Assembly (NCBI RefSeq): GCF_011397635.1
Contig: NC_064753.1
Coordinates: 30,280,322 to 30,344,321 of the forward strand
Origin: Epinephelus fuscoguttatus
Taxonomy: Eukaryota > Chordata > Actinopteri > Perciformes > Serranidae
Direction: 5' to 3'
DNA length: 64,000 bases
Shown here: positions 56,474 through 64,000 of the stretch, one piece after another
Layout of the letters: every line of letters starts with the position of its first letter
Position numbering within the stretch: the first letter of the stretch is position 1
Made by a program: the position numbers and the translations under genes
The notes under the pieces: generated by a model
Databases searched by the model: none
The model's input: only the letters and a program-made list of their open reading frames with translations
Told to the model about the DNA's origin: nothing

Positions 56474-58925
56474 AAAAGCATAATTATAAGGCTACAAAAA
56501 CTAAACAAATTTTATTTTATAGCGATTATACACTTGTATAAACATATTAATGGGTAGAATATTCTTTCAGATTCAGATTCAGATTGACAATAAACCATGC
56601 CAAATATTACACACTGGCCCTTTAAAATGAAAAAGAAAGTGACAAACACATAAGCCGTGAGCCTGCTCCGCCTCAAGCCGGTCGCGGCGAACCATACGCC
56701 CGCCGCGAGCTGTTCAGCACCGCGGACAGTCGGACTAATGGGATGTCGAACCAATGACATGGACCCCAAACATCTCCTGTTAGATTTCCTTTAGTATTCA
56801 TTGTTGAGGGGGTTATTACGGGGACCCAAATTATCCACAGAGGTCTCTTTTCTGCAAAACACGTGTACCCAGTGAATAAAGCCGCTTCACATTACAAGAG
56901 GGCACATCTTAAATCTGAAAAATAGTAGTGTTCCCTGATTCAGTCATTCTGTGTTCATTGCATGTATGGCATAAAGAATAAAGGACTTCCTATATATGTT
57001 CCGACTGGCTTTAGGGACCCTAAGTCGACGGCCAGACGGGAGCAGCTCAAACTGTGAGTGTAATGAATGTGAGGCATTGGCAATCATCTGTTTAGCCTTC
57101 CCGCGTACAGAATTGTCAAATATGTTGCTGAGTTGTTTCTTTGACTTGCCAATCACCTTCCCTGTAATGCTGACAATCTTAGAGAGCTTGTTTTTGCTTC
57201 TTGCACTCAGGTTGTCGTACCGTGCTGCAATGTTAAATGATAAAATGCTTTTAAGCATTTAAAGCAGTGTCCCTTTAAAAAAAAAAAAATCAGTGTTTTT
57301 CCAATGCTGCTGGTCATGGAGGGGCCGCTAAGTATGGTGGTTGACGCTAAAATGTGAATGGTCCTATGTTGAGCTAGTGTTTAGTTTGTCCATTTTGGGA
57401 TACTGTAGAAATATGGCAATGCATCATGGCAAACTCACTAGATCAAAGACGGTGGATAAAACAAGACGGTCCACTGCGAGTCAGTTTCCTGTATCAGTGT
57501 CACGTGGGGTTCGTGACCACCGCCCCTTTAGGAGACTAACAGCAGGTCCTGAGTCCATTGACTTCAGTGGGAGAAATGAACGTGATTACAGATTATGGCC
57601 GATTCTTTCGCCCCATAGTCACGGAAGCAAATATTGGACCCATTTATCACAAACCACATATCTTCAGAACATTCTGACCCCAAAATGGCAAATTTCAGAC
57701 GGACAAATCAGGAGAAAATTTACTTTGTTCAAGACCTGTCTCTGTCTCAACAAAACACTCTTGCGAGATCTGGCAACAGATATCTCCTCTCTGGTGCTGA
57801 AATCAGTGCAGTTTCACCAAAGATACTGGATTAGAAAAATATTTTTTCCAGCGGATATCTTAGTTACAACATCATTGAGCTAGCAAAGCAGTTTTGTGTT
57901 GCTATGTGTGGTATTTATTCAGTTTTGGGAAATCACGATGTCTAGAAAGCATCAGTGGCTGCAGCTGACAGGGACAGTTAGCAAAGCTAACATCAGGACG
58001 TCATCTGTTAAAAGCCTCCGGATAACTACTCCAGTTAGCTCAATCATGTTGTAACTAAGACATCCACTGGAAAAAAAAAATTTTCACAGACCGTTTATTT
58101 ATTTAGCTTACGGCCAGTATGGGTACACACATGTTGACAGAAGCAAGGTTGGGGATACTTGTCTTTGATTGGTGGTTCTCCATCGTCCTTGATTGGGGTA
58201 CGGGGGACAACACCCACTTAGGAGACCGGAAATGTATACTGTTTCATACACTGGGAGTATATTGTAGGTGGACCATCTTGTAGTAATCCAGTATCTTTGA
58301 CTAGATGAGGACCTGCTCTCTATGTAAATATAAATGTCTCATTCTAAGGTAAAGAAAACAAGACGATTCTTATTGTCAGGTGATTATACACTAAAGATAG
58401 ATTATACTCCATTCTGCCAGTATATTCCCCCAAATCCTACACACTGGGTCTTTGAATACATAACAAAACAACTGCAGATTACATTTTGACCAATTGAAAA
58501 ATATGTTAATTGACTAGTTGCAGCTCTAATACACAGTGATTTGAAATGTCAGTGTAGGTCTAACTTAAAGTATAGCTACAGATCCCTTAACTAGGCTATA
58601 TGTGTAATGTTTATGTTAATGTTGTAACTACTTCCCTCCTTTCAAAGGTGTTTAATTATGCCTAGAGGCAAATGTTAACATTATGACTGTAGCAACATTT
58701 CTCTAAGATTGTGTCATTAACTTTTTTCATGACTTACGTTACTGACTAGCCAAAGTTAAATAAATATGGTTAGCATTATTTAGCAGGTGGCTAATTTGAC
58801 TAGTAGGTTAACATTAGCTTAAATTAACGCATAAACATTGACATGATAATGACTTACTTACTCCAAAAGTCGTGGCATGTGTGTGGCACACTGCTTGAAA
58901 ACCAGGCAGACTTATTCCTGAACAT
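53516..58925 (-). CDS. terb2: Telomere repeats-binding bouquet formation protein 2 (TERB2), 7 exons
   Basis: Meiosis protein that links TERB1 to MAJIN and so ties telomeres to the inner nuclear membrane (family knowledge). Exons in transcript order: 58862-58925, 54738-54819, 54500-54639, 54121-54182, 54001-54038, 53832-53911, 53516-53628. All GT-AG with consistent phases; 579 nt, 192 residues (human about 220). Diagnostic segments: N-terminal WFSSSV and FWISEGGTI, ADYLFSEDATCPDTLRIFES, VTVFHSSFLSA, IGHYVLPPASVQDEVRR, IGRLIWE, and near the end TGYVSMDNLQKYTGDL. These align with human TERB2 in order. The C-terminal tail is Cys-rich and shorter than the human one. Intron 1 (4 kb) is filled by nested transposons. 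The gene lies upstream of sord in the same direction, as I recall for human chromosome 15. Confidence 0.88.
53832..53911 (-). CDS. terb2: terb2 exon 6
   Basis: Codes a Ser/Glu-rich linker (SESSDTNSSESEAAL) ending SNTLT plus one base. Acceptor tgggcag, donor gtgaaa. Phase links exon 5 to the conserved TGYVS of exon 7. Confidence 0.7.
54001..54038 (-). CDS. terb2: terb2 exon 5 (38 nt)
   Basis: Codes GFQEECSEVSRS plus two bases; acceptor ttatacag, donor gtatgt. Supported only by splice sites and phase, as this linker is poorly conserved. Confidence 0.65.
54121..54182 (-). CDS. terb2: terb2 exon 4
   Basis: Codes EVRRVIGRLIWECENEQSEA and Q; human has EIRRKIGSFIWEQDQ. Acceptor gtttaag, donor gtatat. 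Confidence 0.85.
54500..54639 (-). CDS. terb2: terb2 exon 3
   Basis: Codes RIFESKDYLWDKVTVFHSSF, LSACEKRQSVKSMWIGHYVL and PPASVQD. Acceptor gttattcag, donor gtgagg. The TVFH and GH(Y/F)(V/I)LPPA motifs are the best-conserved part of TERB2. Confidence 0.9.
54738..54819 (-). CDS. terb2: terb2 exon 2
   Basis: Codes SEGGTIVGWKTADYLFSEDA and TCPDTL with acceptor tcttgtag and donor gtgagc. Matches the human AEGGTI...LFS..A..PDTL segment that forms part of the TERB1-binding N-terminal domain. Confidence 0.87.
55904..56194 (+). CDS. Acidic ORF inside the TTAA element, possible P2X7-tail-like domain remnant
   Basis: Codes 96 residues beginning MDDFERDFEEFLVADTDPEP, then YLFEPEHTDEELHVFDAERA. I recall similar acidic N-termini in multicopy fish proteins with a Cys-rich domain like the C-terminal tail of P2X7. 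Here the expected Trp-Cys-x-Cys core is missing between REAE and CTEWDSVLLLPSL, so an internal deletion is inferred. Donor-like GTAAGT follows at about 56,191. Host function is unlikely. Confidence 0.4.
   Translation: MDDFERDFEEFLVADTDPEPYLFEPEHTDEELHVFDAERARREAECTEWDSVLLLPSLGRYIIRRKSAAESASQGVKLYLLLLADGGSGSFSPVAW
56419..56469. repeat. (TA)n microsatellite
   Basis: About 25 TA units inside the 1.2-kb TTAA-type element. Confidence 0.95.
56944..57262 (-). mobile_element. Non-LTR retrotransposon ORF2 C-terminus
   Basis: The minus strand codes about 104 residues with NIAARYDNLSARSKNKLSKI, HSLHSQFELLPSGRRLRVPK and RKSFILYAIHAMN. The pattern P/SLHS.FELLPSGRR.R.P is the extreme C-terminus of several fish LINE RT proteins. 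Inserted in the TTAA-family element. Confidence 0.65.
57444..58299. mobile_element. 856-bp TIR element with 7-bp TSD ACTAGAT
   Basis: ACTAGAT at 57,437-57,443 and 58,300-58,306 flanks inverted ends CAAAGACGGTGGATAAAACA and, reversed, CAAAGATACTGGATTACTAC. Similarity of the ends continues through GGTCCAC for about 34 nt. No transposase is recognisable. Confidence 0.75.
58862..58925 (-). CDS. terb2: terb2 exon 1
   Basis: Starts at ATG 58925: MFRNKSAWFSSSVPHTCHDF then W and one base, donor gtaagt. Human TERB2 begins MFQGQRGWFCGSVSQ, so start, two Trp positions and length agree. Phase 1 matches exon 2. Confidence 0.85.
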
Positions 58926-59039
58926 AGTTACAGTCCACGCTTGTGAAAAGCTGCTAGCTTTTAAGCTATTAGCCATGCTATTAGCTCTCTTGCTAGCTTT
59001 CTATGGTTATGTTTTTCTGTTTTCTGATTTGGCGCTCAA

Positions 59040-59215
59040 ACGGCTCTGCTGCGTTTAAGTGCTCTCAAAAAATGTCGGAAATATTTTTGACGGGCCGCCA
59101 TGTTGGAAAAAGAACTGAGCACCACCTGTTGATCAAACAGTTGTAAATATCGAAGTATTTCACTTCCGGCGTTTCTTTGGGATAATTTCTCCGACACGAG
59201 CAAGGTAAGGAGTTT
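59040..59215. promoter_or_regulatory. Possible terb2 promoter, perhaps bidirectional
   Basis: Just upstream of terb2 exon 1 lies a CpG-bearing stretch with CACTTCCGGCG, an ETS-type site common in broadly expressed promoters. On the plus strand a good donor, GCAAG/GTAAGG, follows at about 59,204, so a divergent transcript may start here. On the minus strand an AACATGG start at about 59,105 would open a 21-codon upstream ORF (MAARQKYF...). All of this is inference from motifs. Confidence 0.25.
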
Positions 59216-59309
59216 ATCACTATAACTTCTCTCTGGTAGGCATGTGGTGCTAGAATAAATACTGCGCTTGACTTGCTGAAATCTAATGTTTTAGCTAGCA
59301 ACAAGCATT

Positions 59310-59870
59310 TTATCTATCTATCTAGATAGATAGATAGATAGATAGATACTTTATTTGTCCCGAGGGCACCCATTTACACAACACATACAAAAACACAGAT
59401 ACACACAGGGATAGAGCATTTAAGTGTGAGAATAAAAACACACAGCAGTGAAATGATAGTCTAGTCCCAGGACTACTACAGAGCAGAGAGTTGTTATTAC
59501 AATAGATAACTGTTATATGCTTATAATGGTAGTGCACATTTAGGTGGTTGACAGTGCAGGTATTGCAGTGTAAGGTGATGAAACTAAAGTGTAAGAGCAG
59601 TGCAGGAGTAATAAATACTTTGCTATAGATAATATGCATACATTTTTTTTGTAGAAGGTGCTTTAAAGCCAGAACTGTGTTACACAAGGAATAAGGAATG
59701 CTGGAAAATATAAAATGCACAGAAGGTTAAATATGACATGCTAAGAGAGAGTGAATATCTATATAAATACAAATGCAAAGAGGGTGTAAATATCCAAAAG
59801 AGAATGAAGTGAAGAAGTGCAGCTAAAATATCCAAGATACAGCTGCTGCAGTCTTGCTCTGGTGACGTCA
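59310..59870. repeat. Palindromic (TATC)n/(GATA)n followed by dispersed-repeat tail
   Basis: TATC units turn into GATA units at 59,323, giving a perfect inverted repeat. Then comes ACTTTATTTGTCCCGAGGG, similar to the tail of the SINE at 34,771 (ACTTTATTAATTGCGAAGGG). The rest is A-rich with no gene seen. Confidence 0.6.
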
Positions 59871-60275
59871 TTCGGAACCAGCAGTGATCTCTGTGGTATC
59901 AAATTCCCCACCCATACACCTGTCCGACCAATCGCGAGCAGCACCACTGAAAGCAAGCCCATTGATTGAGCCATGTGGCTCACACAGTTGTCAATCAAAT
60001 TGTATAATCTCTTTATATTTAAAAGTTGTTATATGTTGTTATATGTTATATTTATAACATTAAATAACTAATTAAAACCAAGCTTATCAGAAAAATGAAC
60101 AAAATTTATCCGATGTATACTATGAGTTTTTCATTTGGCCCATGTCCCATCCACTAACATAGAGAGGACGGGCCTCCTGTACTGCAGCCAGCCACTAGGG
60201 GGAGATTAAGACGTTTTGGCTTCACTTTTGGGGAGCTGTCATGTCTTCCATCTTTATTGCAGTCTATGGGATATA
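59870..60275. repeat. Dispersed repeat
   Basis: Contains GTACTGCAGCCAGCCACTAG, TTTTGGCTTCACTTTTGGGG and ATGTCTTCCATCTTTATTGC, words I recognise from a widespread fish repeat. Ends approximate. Confidence 0.5.
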
Positions 60276-60462
60276 CTGACAGTTTCAGAAAATATGACAA
60301 AAAGCTACTTTTATTACCAATGACAGATTATAGTCAAATTGGGTCACGAATTGTGGTATGTATCCTGCTTAACTCTTTTATTTACACCACATATAATGCT
60401 ATCAGTAAAAAAATATTCAGTGTTCAATATGTCTCTGCAACATGACCTTCTCAGACATGTCC

Positions 60463-60486
60463 CCCATGGATGGATGGATGGATGGA
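60463..60486. repeat. (GGAT)n microsatellite
   Basis: Six GGAT units. Confidence 0.85.
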
Positions 60487-60942
60487 GAGGGGCAAAGAGG
60501 ATCCAACTGATGGCAAACAGCAGAGGATTGTGAGTGGACCTGCTGCTGAAATGTCACACACAGATGTCTCTGAATGAACTGGGTGTCCAAAAGCCAAGGT
60601 ATTTATTATCTGATGTAAGGTGTGTTTTCCTCTGAAAGGTCACACAGTTAAATCCAGAGAGAAAGATTAGCCAGAGCCTCTTTAAGATTGTCCTTCTCTG
60701 TCCTTCCCTGCCACCTGTTGACATGAGACATGTAACCTATAACTGACATACACCTGAAGTAGTGATAACTTTAAAAGCCGTTAGATGTTTATCAGTGTGT
60801 TTTGTAAAATTTACATTATGTCTGATGTTTCTAAAAGCACAGAGCATTAAATATGAGAGGGCTAATGCCTCTCTGTAACTACAGTATAATCTATTATTCC
60901 TCCTCCTGACAGCATACTGTGTTGTGTGCTTGTCCTGTCTTT

Positions 60943-61015
60943 AGATCGATGTTGCAAAAGGCGTTCCTCAGGGATCCATTGTGGGCCCTGCTCTGTTTGC
61001 CATTTATAGAAATTG
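60943..61015 (+). pseudogene. LINE reverse transcriptase fragment
   Basis: Reads DVAKGVPQGSIVGPALFAIY on the plus strand. GVPQGS.(L/V)GP is the diagnostic RT motif of non-LTR elements. Only about 24 codons survive. Confidence 0.7.
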
Positions 61016-61039
61016 TTTTTTACATTTCAGAGATATTAA

Positions 61040-61510
61040 TCTCTACTACGACTGCTACAATGCAGTGAGGATGGACCAAAACGCAGACACTGAAAGGCGA
61101 GGAGACAGGGTGTACTGGGAATGTATTTATTAGGGCAGGGGAAAAGCCGGCCTGGGGAAGCTTGGGCAATAGCTTGGAAACTAGGGCAGGGGCTGTATGG
61201 CTGAGAGCGAGGCTGCTGGAGCATGGGCTGAGGCTGGGGCTTGGACTGACAAGATGAGGGACAGGAGACAGGGACAAGAACCACAGCAGATGGAACAACA
61301 GGAAACAGGAGACAGGGTTAGTCAGGGGAAAACAAGAAACAAGTAAACAGGGTAAATGCAGGTGAAGTGGCTTGAAGCTTAGTATGCCGGCATGTAGCAC
61401 AGACTGCGACCTAGTGATGAGTGGATGGGGAACTGTGGAGTTGATGGGTTGATGGAAGCGGTTGAGCAGACTGGCAAGATAATAGATTAAATACCTTGGC
61501 ATCTTGCTTT
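61040..61510. repeat. Purine-rich dispersed repeat
   Basis: A G/A-rich stretch with recurring GGAGACAGGG and GGGCAGGGG words. The 165-codon minus-strand frame is Pro/Leu/Ser-rich low complexity and is not supported as a gene. Confidence 0.35.
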
Positions 61511-62311
61511 CTGACAAAAATATAGAGACAAAGGTGCGGGATTATCATGGGGAAATATTAAAGACAACCTCTCATTTAGTGTTTTGATCATGGTGGAGAG
61601 TGCAGTCTAGCATGTTGGTCCAAAATCTCCCATAGGTGTTCAGTTAGGTTTAGACCTGTTGACTGTGAAGGCTATAGTAAATGATCCACATCGTTTTTAC
61701 TCTAATCAAACCATTTATTGTCACATGTGGGAGCATCTGTTACGTCTCTCCATTTATTTATTGCTGTGACCCCCCCAGCAGTATTTGCAGTACTTCATAT
61801 CACCACCAGATGGTAGTATTTTGTAACATATACATTAAACACAGAGTCATGTCTATCATACTATAGGGCTTATAACAGTTCAGTTTAATATTATATTTGA
61901 AGTAAAATCCTGTATTGATCAAGCAGGTAGGACTTTTTTTCCATTTCATTTGTGCAGCTGCTATTGAGTAACTCGCCGTATCTTCTAAATGTAACTACCT
62001 TTGAAATGGAAAGCTATGTTGAGTGTGATACAGCTGGTGACTGAGGATTGAATAGTACTGCATGCTTCAGTTGATGAAACTGCACACGGTTGGTGATGTG
62101 GCCAAGCTTTTGATTTATCCACTCCTAGTGAAGATAATTGAATTATTTTTCGATATTAGTGAGCAATATTCCAATCGAGTACTGTTTTAATTCATGCTCA
62201 GAAATCAGAAATGTTTGTTGGAGGTACATTCAGTGTCTTACAGAATAAGACAGCTGATAAAACATTTAATTTCAGCCGTTATGTTATCGATTGTCACTTG
62301 TCCACAGAAAC

Positions 62312-62573
62312 ATCCAATTCAGTTCAGCTCATTTTTATCAATAAAGCCCAATATCACAAATCACAATTTGCCTCAGAGGGCTGTACAACATACAACATCC
62401 CTCTGTCCTCTGACTCTCACAGCAGATAAGAAAAAACTCGTTAATGGTAGGGAAAAATGGTAGAAACCTCAGGAAGAGCAACTGCTGAGGGATCACCCCT
62501 CCAGATCAGACGGATGTGCAATATATGTGTCGTGTGTACAGAACAGATTGACAAAATAAAATTACAGTAATCC
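62312..62573 (-). repeat. Dispersed repeat, reverse copy of 52,225-52,558
   Basis: Reverse complement matches the first copy over ATAAAGCCCAATATCACAAA, TGTCCTCTGACTCTCACAGC and AACCTCAGGAAGAGCAACTG. Confidence 0.75.
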
Positions 62574-63440
62574 ATATATCAACATGATCCAGGTCTGTGT
62601 GCTGGCTTGTAGATTCACTCACATATTGGACAGCAGATTTTGGCAGCATGTAGTGATCAGCGCCTCTGCTTTATGTTCTTTTTGTGTTCCAGCATCCGCG
62701 CTGGGGTTGTCTGCAGGTCAGGCGCTCACTGCTACCACACAGACACCGAACCCATTGACTCCTGTTTGCAGAGCCCATAATGCCATGCAACCTTGTGTTT
62801 TATAACAGAGGCAGCCTATTAAAGGGGGTATTGCTGTACAGCAGAATTGCAGGCATAACTAATGGGGCTATGCTTGTTTGAACTCTGAGAAACTCTGAGT
62901 GTCCATCACTCTGTCACCAAAGGGAATGAATCTCAGGCTATTACAGCTCTCAGGAATAGGGTGCATGCACAAAGGCAGAGACTCCATGTAGCATGCATGC
63001 AATGTTATATTTTGGTTTTCCTGCACATATACCATCACTGGATGGAGACTGAGTTCCCCCACTCCATACAGTAACTGGTTGAGGGGGGTTCACTCTGTTG
63101 CCATGACAACAGCAAAGCCACACCCTGTTTCTTATACCTAACCCCCCAACATGCTCCGCTCAGAACAAAGCACTGAAGAGAGGGGCTGCGGATGGTACAG
63201 GCACTTAGGTTTAACATGAGCTGCAGGGCAGGAGGCAAAATTAATCATCTATCTGTTGTTGACTGACCTCAGCAGTCAACAACACCTCTGTAGAAAAATC
63301 TGAATGCCTACACATTCATTTTTCTTGCACAGAAAACTGTACGATATTACTGAAATACGGATTTTGCTGTGTGTGGAAATTATTCCAATAACCAAAACAA
63401 GATTTTCATCTAAGGATAAATAAAATACTGTGAATATTAA

Positions 63441-63952
63441 AGGTCCAGTGTGTAGGATTTATGAGGATATATTGGCAGAAACAGAATATAATATAATAAG
63501 TATATTTTCTTTAGTGTATAATCACCTGAAAATAAGGATTGTCATCTTTTGTTACCTTAAAATGAGCTGTTTATATCTACAAATGGAGGTGGCTCGCTTC
63601 CATGGAGACCGCTATGTTGTGCTGCCATGTTCCTACAATACCCTGAATGCACAAACAACACACTGGCTCTAGATAGGGACGTTTGCCTTTTTGTATTTTC
63701 ACGTAGTCAGCAGCCCCTCTGTGAGTTGGAAAACACTGATTTTTTTTAACATGGAACTGCTTTATTCAGTGTTTTTTTTTTTTTTTTTTTATTCACCTGG
63801 TCTGTTTTGGAGAGGAGAAGACCTCTGTGGCTAATTTAGTTCTTTATAAATACCTCCTGATCAATCAACAAGTTTAACTTGGTTGCAATCTGTAATCCTC
63901 ATTACTAGATGCCTCTAAATCCCCCCAAATCACTCCGTTCCTTTCAATGTAG
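63441..63952. mobile_element. TTAA-family small element, copy 4 (nearly complete)
   Basis: TTAA at 63,437-63,440 then AGGTCCAGTGTGTAGGATTT. The far end is decayed (TAAATCCCCCCAAATCACTC). It has a long T run at 63,769 and the empty site for the 9-bp-TSD element. Confidence 0.75.
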
Positions 63953-64000
63953 TGCTGAAAAAAACAGTGAATTAATTAGTGGCTTGACACACAATTTATC

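Larger units (their letters stand above)
55394..56621 (+). mobile_element. 1.2-kb TTAA-type element carrying an acidic ORF
   Basis: Ends AGGACCAGTGTGTAA and TTACACACTGGCCCT are inverted (14 of 15), flanked by TTAA on both sides (55,390-55,393 and 56,622-56,625). The empty site in the copy at 26,011 has a single TTAA. This fits a piggyBac-like or Kolobok-like TTAA transposon. A (TA)n run lies at 56,419-56,469. Confidence 0.8.
55228..56757 (+). repeat. TTCCGAC-flanked dispersed repeat, copy with filled TTAA site
   Basis: Begins with CCCATTGGTTCGACATCCCA and ends GGATGTCGAACCAATG. Inverted relative to the copy at 25,672. Split at GGGTTAA/AATG by the element at 55,394. Confidence 0.7.
55146..58451. 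mobile_element. TTAA-family element, copy 3, expanded to 3.3 kb by nested insertions
   Basis: Left end near AGTGAGCAGTGTGTAAAATT, right end CCTACACACTGGGTCT. Its own words reappear between insertions: TGTCATGTAGCAGTGAGG (55,180), ATTATCCACAGAGGTCTC (56,833), AATCAGTGTTTTTCCAA (57,290), GGTGATTATACACTAAAG (58,380). It fills intron 1 of terb2. Confidence 0.7.

Noticed and set aside
57341..57883. 180-codon plus-strand open frame
   Set aside because: It crosses the border between the TTAA-family element and the ACTAGAT-flanked element, so it is a chance frame.
59040..59105. Short minus-strand ORF MAARQKYF... as a separate gene
   Set aside because: Only 21 codons, directly upstream of terb2 exon 1; better seen as a possible upstream ORF in its 5' region.
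61020..61517. 165-codon minus-strand open frame
   Set aside because: Pro/Leu/Ser-rich reading of a purine-rich repeat; no domain or splice support.

Overview
This window looks like nuclear DNA of a ray-finned (teleost) fish. The coding sequence is vertebrate and intron-rich, and the spaces are filled with repeat types I recognise from fish genomes: tRNA-derived SINEs, L2-like LINE tails, small TIR elements and long CA/TG runs. Three protein-coding genes can be rebuilt exon by exon with consistent splice sites and phases.

Layout. About 1-45,865 (+ strand) is apba2 (Mint2/X11-beta), a neuronal adaptor. Thirteen coding exons between 4,672 and 44,541 give a predicted 945-residue protein with a Munc18-binding region, one PTB domain and two PDZ domains. 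About 48,144-51,701 (- strand) is sord (sorbitol dehydrogenase): nine exons, 354 residues. About 53,341-58,925 (- strand) is terb2 (telomere repeat-binding bouquet formation protein 2, meiosis): seven small exons, 192 residues. No single open frame shows terb2; it only appears when short exons are joined. From recalled human gene order, terb2 lies just upstream of sord in the same direction in human too, so this pair looks like conserved synteny. apba2 and sord converge tail to tail across about 2.3 kb that holds a tRNA-derived SINE. About 59,000-64,000 holds a possible CpG/ETS-type promoter and then repeats only.

The three genes do not form a pathway: apba2 acts in synaptic vesicle and APP trafficking, sord in the polyol pathway, terb2 at meiotic telomeres.

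The most unusual content is (1) a stack of transposons nested up to three deep filling terb2 intron 1 (55,146-58,451), with target-site duplications and a paralogous empty site inside the same window; (2) a TTAA-duplicating small-element family with the end AGGNCCAGTGTGTA, seen at least five times; (3) a foldback element at 35,549-36,178 split by an 8-bp-TSD element; (4) lineage-specific acidic and His-rich expansion of apba2 by an in-frame 33-bp minisatellite; (5) a 36-nt apba2 microexon behind a UGC-rich acceptor; and (6) a Cys-rich, shortened terb2 C-terminus. All family assignments are from recalled protein and repeat patterns; no database search was run.
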